Origin: an uncultured beta proteobacterium
GTDB taxonomy: Bacteria > Pseudomonadota > Gammaproteobacteria > Burkholderiales > SG8-39
Assembly: GCA_903868285.1 (NCBI GenBank)
Contig: CAIPUP010000047.1
Span: forward strand, 1 to 18,615
Length of the DNA: 18,615 nucleotides
Reading direction: 5' to 3'
Shown: piece after piece, positions 1 through 7,922 of the stretch
Position numbering within the stretch: the stretch's first letter is position 1
Layout: each line of letters begins with the position of its first letter
The notes under the pieces: model-generated
The model's input: only the letters and a program-made list of their open reading frames with translations
Database searches by the model: none
Told to the model about the DNA's origin: nothing
Program-made: the position numbers and the translations under genes

Positions 1-499
1 CCGCCAGTGCCGCCATGCCAAACCCGCATAGCGCCGAGCGCGTCATGCGGCGTGGATGCCACAGCAGCAATGCCACACCGAAGGGCAGCGGAATCAGTAC
101 CGAGGCGATGCGCAAATACAGCGGCTTGAGGTCGTACACGAACAGCAGCACCGCATGCGCCGCCACCAGCAGCAACAGCGCGGGTAGCAAGCTCAGCAAC
201 AGACTCACCCAGTAGCTGCGTGCCTGCGTCGCAGAGCCGTCGGATGGACCCAAACCAGGATGCGCAGCCGCCCAATCCAGGCGCGCCTGCAACTCGGCAA
301 TACGCTGCTGATCGGCCAGCGCCACCGCTTGCGCCTGGGCCAGGGAAGATTCGAGTGCCTCGATGCGCGCCTGCAGCGGTTTGAACAAATAGAAATCGCG
401 CCGGCAGGTTTGGCACACCAGTGCCTGCGGCGACACGCTGGCAGTGCAATAGGGGCAGCGCGAACTACCGTCTTGCGCCGGGCTGCCCTGGGGGTTCAT
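1..499 (-). CDS. Zinc-ribbon, coiled-coil membrane protein (partial, 3' end missing)
   Basis: The reading frame opens at an ATG read on the minus strand at 499 and stays open to the window edge, giving 166 residues without a stop, so the C-terminus is missing. Residues 15-18 (CPYC) and 29-32 (CQTC) form a CxxC-x10-CxxC zinc ribbon. A likely coiled coil rich in Ala, Gln, Leu and Glu follows at about residues 43-72. Then come hydrophobic segments at roughly 95-118 and 127-145, and a third may begin near the edge, so this is probably an inner-membrane protein with a cytoplasmic zinc ribbon. It lies 34 bp downstream of the secreted-protein gene on the same strand and may be co-transcribed. I do not recognise a named family and assign no function. 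Upstream of the ATG only a distant GAGG-like element is seen, so the exact start is uncertain. Confidence 0.7.
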   Translation of the reverse strand, partial: MNPQGSPAQDGSSRCPYCTASVSPQALVCQTCRRDFYLFKPLQARIEALESSLAQAQAVALADQQRIAELQARLDWAAAHPGLGPSDGSATQARSYWVSLLLSLLPALLLLVAAHAVLLFVYDLKPLYLRIASVLIPLPFGVALLLWHPRRMTRSALCGFGMAALA

Positions 500-533
500 G
501 CTGCGCGAGCTTGCCTCAACCGACACGCCGGAC

Positions 534-989
534 TCACTGCGCCTTGAGGGTGATGACGGCCGAACCGAGGCGCCCCTCGTCATCCTTGACCGAAACGCGG
601 ATCGAATGCTCGCCCGGCGGCATGGCCACCGCCGACAGGTCGATACCCTCGGGCCGGATGGCGGCCTTCAGCCTTGGCGTGAGATCCACCGTGGGCGACT
701 TGAGATAGGTCACCTGCACCGAAGCCGTATCGATTTGCGCACTGCCACGCGGCTCGAACGAGAGTTTGAGCGGCAGCCCGTCCTTCTTGCCGGCCTCGGG
801 CGAGAGCAGCTTGACGCCCGGCCCGCGCGTGACACCACGCGCCGACATGGACGCTGCCGATGGCAGACGCGCCTCGTCATCCGAAATCAGCTTGATCACC
901 TGCGCCGAGGCACTGCCCATGCTCAGCCCGCACAGCAAGCTGGTGCCAAAGGCCATCAACAAGCGTAGACAGCGTTCGCGAAGCAACAT
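534..989 (-). CDS. Small secreted protein, function unknown
   Basis: Encodes 151 residues. The start chosen is the ATG at 989 because a clear GGAGG lies 5 bases before it; the frame can be extended four codons to a TTG, but that would bury the ribosome binding site inside the gene. The N-terminus is a classical Sec signal peptide: Arg residues, a hydrophobic core (about 10-22) and a likely cleavage after SASA at about residue 29. The mature part (about 120 residues) is polar. Its last 80 residues alternate like a beta-sandwich, with a PPGEHSIRVSVKDDEG stretch near the end that resembles bacterial Ig-like domains. There are no cysteines in the mature part. No family is recognised. It probably acts in the periplasm or outside the cell. 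Nothing ties it to the aromatic genes beyond proximity. Confidence 0.75.
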   Translation of the reverse strand: MLLRERCLRLLMAFGTSLLCGLSMGSASAQVIKLISDDEARLPSAASMSARGVTRGPGVKLLSPEAGKKDGLPLKLSFEPRGSAQIDTASVQVTYLKSPTVDLTPRLKAAIRPEGIDLSAVAMPPGEHSIRVSVKDDEGRLGSAVITLKAQ

Positions 990-1040
990 GGCAACCTCCA
1001 AAATTTACTTAATAATCAATATCTTACGATATCCCCGGGC

Positions 1041-1526
1041 TCAGGTCTTTTCGAGATACTTACGATCGGCGACCAGATCTTCATGCCGCAGCTTGGGGTC
1101 GGCGGTACCGCCGGGAATAGTCACTTCTTTCACCGCGCCACCCCAGCCGTTGGCGGTGATGTCAAAGATGACGCCGTCGACGTCCTTGTACTTGACTTCA
1201 TAGAAGGTGTTGCCGTCACCCACTTCGCCCATGAAATAAGTGCCGCCAGCGTCCTTGACCTGCGCACCAGCACCGTGGATTTCATCGACCCAGAAGCCGA
1301 GGTGATGCAGGCCGTGGAAATCCTTGCCGCGATCCAGGCCGGCGGCTTCATCGGTCTTGTATTTCAGCAAGGCCATGTTGATCACGCCGTCCGAGAGATA
1401 CACCCCGATGGCCAGGGTGGAGTCGGTCTCGCCGACCTTTTTCATGCCAAAGGCATTCATGTAGAACTCGGCCGTCTTCCACGGGTCCGGGGTGGTGATG
1501 GCGATGTGACGAAGCTTGGCAGTCAT
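1041..1526 (-). CDS. VOC (glyoxalase/dioxygenase-fold) family protein
   Basis: Encodes 161 residues. The start at 1526 (MTAKLRHIAI) is preferred over the longer frame because GAGGA sits 6 bases upstream and the VOC fold begins at once. It is a single vicinal-oxygen-chelate module: beta strand with His7, the paired second half with His74/His75 (HHLGFWV) and an acidic residue at Asp122 (VIFDIT). These are plausible metal ligands, but which of them bind metal is inference. The family includes glyoxalase I, methylmalonyl-CoA epimerase and small extradiol-type enzymes; the sequence does not decide among them. The gene is divergent from the iorAB-like pair with a 212-bp shared region between them, and it could act on an intermediate from that pathway. 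No signal peptide, so cytoplasmic. Confidence 0.8.
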   Translation of the reverse strand: MTAKLRHIAITTPDPWKTAEFYMNAFGMKKVGETDSTLAIGVYLSDGVINMALLKYKTDEAAGLDRGKDFHGLHHLGFWVDEIHGAGAQVKDAGGTYFMGEVGDGNTFYEVKYKDVDGVIFDITANGWGGAVKEVTIPGGTADPKLRHEDLVADRKYLEKT

Positions 1527-1676
1527 GGCAGTCCTCGCAGGCTGGGGGTAAGAAATTTGGGTTAAGCGCGCCGGGATGGACACGCCGGCTTGAAGTTAAG
1601 GCGCGGATTCTAACCCCCACCCCGGCTGTAGTGCCGCAAGCCAGCCGCTGGCGCTCGGCTACACTGTCGCGCTCGT

Positions 1677-1706
1677 GGGTCATGCGGGGTCATGCGGGGT
1701 CATGGC
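1677..1706. repeat. 10-bp tandem repeat upstream of iorA
   Basis: The unit gggtcatgcg occurs twice without gaps (1677-1686 and 1687-1696), followed by a third copy with two changes (gggtcatggc, 1697-1706). The array ends 32 bp before the iorA start codon, so it lies in the 5' leader or promoter of the operon. At one turn of the helix per unit it could present repeated protein contacts on one face of the DNA, or simply be slippage-prone; the sequence does not tell which. Confidence 0.6.
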
Positions 1707-1738
1707 TGGGCATGACAGCAATCAATCGGTGAAATGAC

Positions 1739-3946
1739 ATGGAACGTTCCTTCAAGGAAGAAGTGAAGTCGCTGCGACTGGGCGAGGGTGAAACCTTTCG
1801 CGGTGAGGGCATCCTGGCGGTGACCAAGGCACTGCTGCAATCGGGCGTGTCCTATGTCGGCGGCTATCAGGGCGCGCCGATCTCGCACCTGATCGATGTG
1901 CTGGCCGATGCGCGCGACCTGCTGGACGAACTCGGCGTGCATCTGGAAACCAACGCCAACGAGGCCGGCGCTGCGGCCATGCTCGGGGCCTCCATCGCCT
2001 ATCCGATCCGTGGCGCGGTGGCCTGGAAATCCACCGTCGGCACCAATGTCGCTTCGGACGCGCTGGCCAACCTGTCCTCGGCCGGCGTGCGCGGCGGGGC
2101 GCTGATCGTGGTTGGCGAAGACTACGGCGAGGGCTCCTCCATCATGCAGGAGCGCACCCATGCCTTTGCCACCAAGTCGCAAATCTGGCTGCTCGATCCG
2201 CGCCCCAACCTGGCCACCATCGTGCGCATGGTGGAAAAAGGCTTCGAGCTGTCCGAGGCCTCTTCCAGCCCGGTGATGCTGGAGCTGCGCATCCGTGCCT
2301 GTCATGTGCATGGTGAGTTCACCGCCAGCGCCAACCGCGCACCGGCCATCTCGCGCAACCACCCGCTGCAGGAATCGGACTTCGACTACAACCGCATCGT
2401 GTTGCCGCCGGCGTCCTATCTGCAGGAAAAACTCAAGATTGATGTGCGCTGGCCGGCAGCGGTGAAATTCGTGCGCGAGCAGCAGCTGAATGAATTCTTC
2501 GATGGCGATCTGTCGCGCATCGGCATCATCACCCAGGGCGGGCTGTACAACGGCACACTGCGCGCCTTGCAGCAGCTCGGCCTGGCCGATGCCTTTGGCG
2601 CTTCGCGCGTGCCGATCTACTGCATGAACGTGACCTACCCGCTGGTGCCGGATGAACTGGTGCGCTTTTGCACCGGCAAGGCGGCGGTGCTGATGGTGGA
2701 GGAAGGCCAGCCCGACTATCTGGAAGAAGCGCTGCTGGCGACACTGCGCCGGGCCGAAGTCAATGGCACGGTGGTGCATGGCAAGGACATGCTGCCGATG
2801 GCCGGCGAATACACCGGCGAGGTGCTGCTGCGGGGCATGAGCCAGTTCATGCAGGCGGTGGCGCAATACGCGCCGGGCGTGGATGCCAGCGCCATCGCTG
2901 CCATCACCGAGGCCACACTGTCGGCCAAGCAGCGCGCTGGCGGTCTGCTGGGCGAGGTGGTTCCGGCGCGTCCGCCCGGCTTTTGCGTCGGCTGCCCGGA
3001 GCGGCCGGTGTTCTCGGCCATGAAACTGGTCGAGCGCGACAGCGGCAAGTTCCACCTCTCGGCCGATATCGGCTGCCATCTGTTCTCCACCCTGCCGCCG
3101 TTCAACATCGGCAACACCGTGCTGGGCTACGGCCTCGGTCTGGCCTCCAACTCGGCCATCGATCCGCTGTTCAACCGGCGCACCGTGACGGTGATGGGCG
3201 ATGGCGGCTTCTGGCACAACGGCCTCACCACCGGCGTGGCCAATGCCGCTTTCAACCAGGACGACGGCATTCTGGTGATCATGAAAAACGGCTACACCTC
3301 GGCCACCGGCACCCAGCACATTCCGTCCTCGCCGCAGCAAGACGACAGCAAGGCGGTCGACATGGGCATCGAGAAGGCGCTCGCCAGCCTCGGTGTGAAG
3401 TGGCAAAAGACCGTGCATACCTACCGTGTAGCCGAAATGGCGGAAACCCTACGCGAGGCCATGCGCACACCGTTCAAGGGACTGAAGGTGATCATTGCCG
3501 AGGCCGAATGCCAGCTCGAGCGGCAACGCCGGCTCAAGCCGCAGGTGGCCGCGGCGCTGCAACGTGGCGAGCGGGTGGTGCGCACACGCTTTGGCGTGGA
3601 TGAGGATGTCTGCTCCGGCGACCATTCCTGCATCCGCCTCTCCGGCTGCCCGTCGCTGACGGTCAAGCCCTCGAGTGATCCGCTCAAGGTCGATCCGGTA
3701 GCGCATGTCAACAACGGCTGCGTCGGTTGCGGCCTGTGTGGCGAAGTGGCACATGCCGCAGTGCTATGCCCCTCGTTCTATCGCGCCGAGATTGTGCAGA
3801 ACCCGGGGCGCTGGGAGCGCTGGCTGGAGGCACTGCGTCAACGCGTCATCCACTGGCTGGCGCCCGATGCGGCGGCGCACCGGGGTGCTGCAGCCTACCC
3901 GACCGGCCTCGCCAGCGCCTCAACACAACCCGTAAAAACTGTTTAA
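1739..3946 (+). CDS. iorA: Indolepyruvate ferredoxin oxidoreductase, alpha subunit-like
   Basis: Encodes 735 residues, long enough for the whole thiamine-diphosphate oxidoreductase core plus a C-terminal iron-sulfur domain. The N-terminal third is the pyruvate:ferredoxin-oxidoreductase-like pyrimidine-binding domain (QGAPISHLID, LETNANEAGA). Residues 416-419 (CVGC-PERP) match the CxGCPHR element of IorA with His changed to Glu. The diphosphate/Mg motif GDG is at 487-489, ending in KNG at 516-518. The C-terminus carries two cysteine groups: C625-x5-C631-x5-C637-P and C661-x2-C664-x2-C667-x9-C677-P. The family converts arylpyruvates to aryl-acyl-CoA plus CO2 with reduction of an electron acceptor; the substrate here is unproven. 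The ribosome binding site is weak (GGTGA). iorB follows after 12 bp. Confidence 0.85.
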   Translation: MERSFKEEVKSLRLGEGETFRGEGILAVTKALLQSGVSYVGGYQGAPISHLIDVLADARDLLDELGVHLETNANEAGAAAMLGASIAYPIRGAVAWKSTVGTNVASDALANLSSAGVRGGALIVVGEDYGEGSSIMQERTHAFATKSQIWLLDPRPNLATIVRMVEKGFELSEASSSPVMLELRIRACHVHGEFTASANRAPAISRNHPLQESDFDYNRIVLPPASYLQEKLKIDVRWPAAVKFVREQQLNEFFDGDLSRIGIITQGGLYNGTLRALQQLGLADAFGASRVPIYCMNVTYPLVPDELVRFCTGKAAVLMVEEGQPDYLEEALLATLRRAEVNGTVVHGKDMLPMAGEYTGEVLLRGMSQFMQAVAQYAPGVDASAIAAITEATLSAKQRAGGLLGEVVPARPPGFCVGCPERPVFSAMKLVERDSGKFHLSADIGCHLFSTLPPFNIGNTVLGYGLGLASNSAIDPLFNRRTVTVMGDGGFWHNGLTTGVANAAFNQDDGILVIMKNGYTSATGTQHIPSSPQQDDSKAVDMGIEKALASLGVKWQKTVHTYRVAEMAETLREAMRTPFKGLKVIIAEAECQLERQRRLKPQVAAALQRGERVVRTRFGVDEDVCSGDHSCIRLSGCPSLTVKPSSDPLKVDPVAHVNNGCVGCGLCGEVAHAAVLCPSFYRAEIVQNPGRWERWLEALRQRVIHWLAPDAAAHRGAAAYPTGLASASTQPVKTV

Positions 3947-3958
3947 AAACAACAACTT

Positions 3959-5599
3959 ATGAACAATTTGGCAACATCATCGGGCAGCGCCCTGGCGAAC
4001 GACAACCTGCCCAGCCGCCCACTCACAGTACTGGTGGCGGCACTCGGCGGCGAAGGCGGCGGCGTGCTGGCCGACTGGATCATCGCAGCGGCCACCGCAC
4101 GCGACTACCCGGTGCAAAGCACCTCCATCCCCGGGGTATCGCAGCGCACCGGCGCCACCACCTACTACGTGGAGATCTATCCCGCCACCCGCGCTGCGCT
4201 CGGTGGCCGCCGCCCGGTGATGACGCTGACGCCCTCGCCCGGCTGGGTCGACGTGATGATCGCCTCGGAGTTGCTCGAGGCCGGGCGCGCCATGCAAAAC
4301 GGCTATGTCAGTCCGGAGCGCACCACCCTCATTGCCTCGACCCATCGCATCTACACCGTGCTGGAAAAAATGCACATGGCCGATGGCCGCTATGACAGCC
4401 AGCGCGTGCTGGATGCCGCTCAGCAGCTGGCGCGCCAGCGCGTGCTGTTCGACATGCAAAGCGAGGCCAGCGATGCCGGCACGGTGATCAGCGCGGTGCT
4501 GTTCGGCGCACTGGCCGGCTCGGCGGCGCTGCCGCTGTCGCGCGCCGATTGCGAAGACGCCATCCGCGCCTCGGGCAAGGGTGTGCAGGCCAGCCTGCGC
4601 GGCTTCGCCGCCGGCTATGCCCAGGCGGTACGTGCCATTAGTGCAGCGGAGGCTGTGCCAACCGCTGCAGCGGCAGCGGTATCAGCAGCGGTATCGACAA
4701 CTGCACCGGCGTTTGCCAACCACGCATCGCTGCCGCCATCGCTGCAAGCCTTGCTCAGCGCCCTGCCGGCCGCGGCACAGCCGATGCTGCGCGAAGGAGT
4801 GGCGCGCTGCCTGGACTTCCAGGACATCGCCTATGCCGAGCTGTATCTGTCGCGCATGCAGACCATCGCCCGGCTGGATGCCGACCCGGCGGCACAACTG
4901 AGCAGCGAGACGGCGCGCTTCCTGGCGCTATGGATGTGCTACGAAGATGTGATCCGCGTCGCCGATCTGAAAACCCGCCTCAGCCGCCATGCGCGGGTGC
5001 GCGCCGAGGTGCAAGCGCGCCCGGGTGAAGCACTGCGTATCACCGAATTCCTCAAGCCCGGTCTGGATGAGGTGGCAGCGCTGCTGCCACCGGCGCTGTC
5101 GGGTCGGCTGCGGCAATGGGCCCATCGGCGCGGCCTGACCGATCGCCTCAACAAGGGCCTGTATCTGCAGACCACCAGCCTGCATGGCTTCCTGTTGCTG
5201 CGTCTGCTGGCATGGCTGCGTCCGCTGCGGCGCAAGACCTCGCGCTGGCAGGAAGAACAGGCGTTGATCGAGCGCTGGCTGCACAGCGTGGCCGAGGCGG
5301 CCAAGGAAGAGCCGAGCCTGGCGCTGGCCCTGGAACTGGCGCTGTGCGGACGCCTGATCAAGGGCTATGGCGATACGCATCGTCGTGGCAAGGACAACTT
5401 CCTGCGCATCCTCGACACCCTGGCCAATAGCAGCGCGCTGCAACCTGCAGCGCGCGCCATCGCCATCCGTCAGGCGCGACTGGCGGCCCTGGCCGACCCG
5501 GAAGGCCGGGCGCTGGAGGGAACCCTGGCCAGCCACGGCATCACGCCGCTGCCGCCCAAGGCCAAGCCCTTGAATTTTGTGCGCAAGGCGGCGGGGTAG
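3959..5599 (+). CDS. iorB: Indolepyruvate oxidoreductase, beta subunit-like (long bacterial form)
   Basis: Encodes 546 residues, the long bacterial form in which a POR-gamma-type domain (about residues 20-225; GGEGGGVLADW, then SIPGVSQRTGATTYYVEIY) is joined to a C-terminal mostly helical, Arg-rich domain of about 290 residues. I believe that domain is the one found in other bacterial IorB proteins (DUF6537), but this is from memory. The two are linked by an Ala/Val/Ser-rich stretch (about 225-250) that contains a 12-bp tandem duplication. It starts 12 bp after iorA with no visible Shine-Dalgarno sequence, which suggests translational coupling. The partner of IorA, it completes the 2-oxoacid oxidoreductase in the cytoplasm. 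It converges on the next Bug gene with a 38-bp gap lacking an obvious terminator. Confidence 0.83.
   Translation: MNNLATSSGSALANDNLPSRPLTVLVAALGGEGGGVLADWIIAAATARDYPVQSTSIPGVSQRTGATTYYVEIYPATRAALGGRRPVMTLTPSPGWVDVMIASELLEAGRAMQNGYVSPERTTLIASTHRIYTVLEKMHMADGRYDSQRVLDAAQQLARQRVLFDMQSEASDAGTVISAVLFGALAGSAALPLSRADCEDAIRASGKGVQASLRGFAAGYAQAVRAISAAEAVPTAAAAAVSAAVSTTAPAFANHASLPPSLQALLSALPAAAQPMLREGVARCLDFQDIAYAELYLSRMQTIARLDADPAAQLSSETARFLALWMCYEDVIRVADLKTRLSRHARVRAEVQARPGEALRITEFLKPGLDEVAALLPPALSGRLRQWAHRRGLTDRLNKGLYLQTTSLHGFLLLRLLAWLRPLRRKTSRWQEEQALIERWLHSVAEAAKEEPSLALALELALCGRLIKGYGDTHRRGKDNFLRILDTLANSSALQPAARAIAIRQARLAALADPEGRALEGTLASHGITPLPPKAKPLNFVRKAAG
4673..4696 (+). repeat. 12-bp tandem duplication inside iorB linker
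   Basis: gcagcggtatca at 4673-4684 is followed directly by gcagcggtatcg at 4685-4696 (11 of 12 identical). It is in frame and encodes Ala-Ala-Val-Ser twice (residues 239-246) in the flexible linker between the two domains of the IorB-like protein. It looks like a recent replication-slippage event tolerated in an unstructured region. Confidence 0.7.
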
Positions 5600-5637
5600 C
5601 GGGCTCCAGCCGCGCGCAGACCGGAAGCAGGGCAGAT

Positions 5638-6675
5638 CTAGTCCGCCGTCACCCCGTACTGCGTCACCAGCTTCGACCAGCGATCGATCTCGTCGCGCAT
5701 GAAGGCCTGTTGCTGGGTTGGGCTGAGATCGAGTACGCGACCACCGTCACGCTCCACCCGCGCCACAAAATCCTTGTCGCGGGTCACGCTCAACAGCGCC
5801 TCGCGCAAACGCGCCAGGATCGGTGCCGGCGTCGCCGCTGGCACAAAGATGCCGAACCAGCTCTCGCCCTCGAAGCGCGTGACACCGGTTTCGTTCACGG
5901 TCGGCACCTGCGGCAGCGCGGCGCTGCGTGCGACCGAAGACACGGCCAGGCCTTTCATCTTGGCCGACTGCACATAGCCTTTCGAAGCCGAGATGTTGTC
6001 GAACATGATGTCGACCCGGCCACCGAGCATTTCCTGATGCGCGGGTGCTGCGCCCTTGAACGGCACATGCAACATGTCCAGCCCGAGCTGCTTGACCAGG
6101 ATGGCACCCCAGACATGCTGCAGCGTGCCCAGACCGGCCGAGCCATAGCTGAGCTTGCCGGGATTGGCGCGTGCGTACTTCACGAACTCAGCCAGCGAAT
6201 TCACTGGCAGGTCGGCACGACAGATCAACAGGAAGGGATAGGCCGAAACAAACCCCAGCGGTGCGAAGTCCCGCGCCGGGTCGTAGGGCAGGTCTTTCAC
6301 CAGCGCCTTGTTCATCACGATGTTGAATATGCCGCCCACCATCAGGGTATAGCCATCGGCCGCCGACTTGGCCACATGGTCGGTGCCGATGATGGAACCG
6401 GCCCCGGTGCGGTTCTCCACCACCACCGACTGACGCAGGATGTCCTGGAACTTGGCTGCGACATTGCGCCCGAGTATGTCGGTGCCACCGCCTGCGCCCT
6501 GCGGCACGATCATGCGGATGGTGCGATTGGGATAGTCGCCGCTTTGCGCCTGCGCATTGGTAACAGGCATGGCCCACAGGTTCAGGATGGAGAGCGCCGA
6601 CATCACCAACACACGCAAGGCACCAGTCGGTGCTTGCGACACAACTAATGCGAATGGCTTGAATTTATGCAACAT
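5638..6675 (-). CDS. Bug/TctC-family periplasmic binding protein (Bug 1)
   Basis: Encodes 345 residues. The start at 6675 (MLHKFKPFALVV) is set by GGAGGA five bases upstream; the frame extends 28 codons further without a comparable site. The signal peptide is long, with a hydrophobic core at about 20-36 and likely cleavage near AQAQ (41-44). The mature protein has the family pattern: YPNRTIRMIVP, then AGGGTDILGR with Asp66 in the ligand-binding loop, VVENRTGAGSIIGTD, a DGYTL motif and HVPFKGAAP. Bug proteins bind carboxylates in the periplasm for TctAB-type permeases or signalling systems; the ligand is not predictable here. It is divergent from Bug 2, with 86 bp between the two start codons that must hold both promoters. 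Confidence 0.92.
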   Translation of the reverse strand: MLHKFKPFALVVSQAPTGALRVLVMSALSILNLWAMPVTNAQAQSGDYPNRTIRMIVPQGAGGGTDILGRNVAAKFQDILRQSVVVENRTGAGSIIGTDHVAKSAADGYTLMVGGIFNIVMNKALVKDLPYDPARDFAPLGFVSAYPFLLICRADLPVNSLAEFVKYARANPGKLSYGSAGLGTLQHVWGAILVKQLGLDMLHVPFKGAAPAHQEMLGGRVDIMFDNISASKGYVQSAKMKGLAVSSVARSAALPQVPTVNETGVTRFEGESWFGIFVPAATPAPILARLREALLSVTRDKDFVARVERDGGRVLDLSPTQQQAFMRDEIDRWSKLVTQYGVTAD

Positions 6676-6761
6676 GGCTTTCCTCCTCAGGATGCGATTC
6701 ATCGTTCCAGCCGTGCATGATAAGGTCTTAGCACGTCGTTGCACTCTGGAGGAGAACACAA

Positions 6762-7769
6762 ATGAACACCCGCATCACGCGGCTTGCCCGCGCCCGGCTG
6801 CTGATACTGGTTAGCAGCATGCTCTGCGCCACGGCGCCAGGGCTACTCGTTACAACCGAGGCCATGGCGCAGAGCTATCCCAGCCGGCCGCCGCGCCTGC
6901 TGGTGCCGTTTGCTGCCGGTGGCACGGTCGACACCGTGGGTCGGGTCATGGCCGCCAAGATGGGCGAATTGCTGGGCCAGCCGGTATTGATCGAAAACCG
7001 TCCCGGGGCAGGCGGCAACCTGGCTGCCGATCTGGTGGCCAAAGCCGCACCCGATGGCTACACGCTATTGCTGACCACCATCGGCCACACCATCAGCCCG
7101 GCGCTGTACAAGAAACTGCCTTACGACGTGCAACGCGATTTCGCCTCGGTGTCGCAGGTGGTGTCCTCAACCATGGCCCTGGTGGCATCACCACGTCTGG
7201 GTGCCAACAACGTGGCCGAGATGATTGCCCTGGCGCGCGCCAAGCCCGGCTCGCTCAATTACGGCACCACTGGCGTCGGCAACCCGCTGCAACTGAGCAT
7301 GGAGCTATTGCGCCTGACCGCCGATATTCAGCTTATGGCCGTGCCCTACAAAGGCGATGCCCCGCTCAATACTGCACTGATGGCCGGGGAAGTTGACCTG
7401 GCCTTTGTTCCTTACTCCGGTGCCCTGCCGCATATCCGCTCGGGCAAGCTCAAAGGTCTGGCCGTCACCAGCCTCAAGCGCACCAGCACCGCACCCGATC
7501 TGCCGACCGTGGCCGAGACGCTGCCGGGCTACGAGGCAGTGAGCTGGCAGGCCATCTTCGCGCCGGCCAAGACACCACGCGAGGTGATACAGAAGCTGGC
7601 CGATGTTGCAGCGCGCGCGGCGCAAGCGCCGGAAATACGCAGCCGTCTGGAGGGCATGGGGCAGGAAGTGGTTGGCGGCACGCCCGAGCAACTGGATGCA
7701 CGAGTGAAGGGTGATCTGACGGTGTATGCACGCATCGTGCGCGAAGCAAAGATCCCGCTGCAGGACTGA
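6762..7769 (+). CDS. Bug/TctC-family periplasmic binding protein (Bug 2)
   Basis: Encodes 335 residues from an ATG with GGAGGAG seven bases upstream (6748-6754). Sec signal peptide with likely cleavage after AMA (34-36), leaving QSYPSRPPRLLVPF at the mature N-terminus. The binding-loop motif is AAGGTVDTVGR with Asp57; VLIENRPGAGGNLAAD, DGYTLLL and AVPYKGDAP follow as expected for the family. It should serve as an extracytoplasmic carboxylate receptor. It is clearly different from Bug 1 across the middle and C-terminal parts, so the two are not a recent tandem duplication. A strong hairpin lies downstream before the convergent aldolase-family gene. No permease gene is adjacent. Confidence 0.93.
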   Translation: MNTRITRLARARLLILVSSMLCATAPGLLVTTEAMAQSYPSRPPRLLVPFAAGGTVDTVGRVMAAKMGELLGQPVLIENRPGAGGNLAADLVAKAAPDGYTLLLTTIGHTISPALYKKLPYDVQRDFASVSQVVSSTMALVASPRLGANNVAEMIALARAKPGSLNYGTTGVGNPLQLSMELLRLTADIQLMAVPYKGDAPLNTALMAGEVDLAFVPYSGALPHIRSGKLKGLAVTSLKRTSTAPDLPTVAETLPGYEAVSWQAIFAPAKTPREVIQKLADVAARAAQAPEIRSRLEGMGQEVVGGTPEQLDARVKGDLTVYARIVREAKIPLQD

Positions 7770-7820
7770 ATACAGCAGCGCAAACCCGCAACAAAACCGG
7801 GAATAGAAACCGGGAACCAA

Positions 7821-7865
7821 ACAACAACGCCGGAGCCACCCCATGGGAGGCCCCGGCGTTGTTGT
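7821..7865. terminator. Bidirectional hairpin terminator between convergent genes
   Basis: A perfect 13-bp inverted repeat (acaacaacgccgg at 7821-7833, its complement at 7853-7865) encloses two further 3-bp helices (gcc/ggc, ccc/ggg), separated by single mismatches, and a CAT loop. It stands between the ends of Bug 2 (7769) and the aldolase-family gene (7923), where a shared terminator is expected. There is no long T-run, but the arms end in gttgttgt on either strand. Just upstream, aaaccgggaa occurs twice (7794-7803 and 7808-7817). Confidence 0.65.
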
Positions 7866-7922
7866 ATTGCCCGCGTTGTTCTGTTGCCCGCAGTGTTCGC
7901 AGGCAAAAACATTGCGACAGGC

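Noticed and set aside
990..1001. Upstream TTG start extending the secreted protein by four residues
   Set aside because: It would place the GGAGG ribosome binding site inside the coding sequence; the ATG at 989 is properly spaced.
1660..1665. TACACT as a -10 box for iorA
   Set aside because: No acceptable -35 element lies 16-18 bp upstream, so it cannot be told from chance.
1700..3418. 572-codon open frame on the minus strand
   Set aside because: It lies wholly antisense to the iorA-like gene, has His/Gln/Arg-rich composition typical of a high-GC shadow frame, and no recognisable domain.
2668..3603. 311-codon open frame on the plus strand in another phase of iorA
   Set aside because: Arg/Gly-rich low-complexity translation; the overlapping iorA frame has clear thiamine-diphosphate and iron-sulfur motifs.
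5710..6648. 312-codon plus-strand frame
   Set aside because: Antisense to Bug 1, which has a signal peptide, a ribosome binding site and family motifs.
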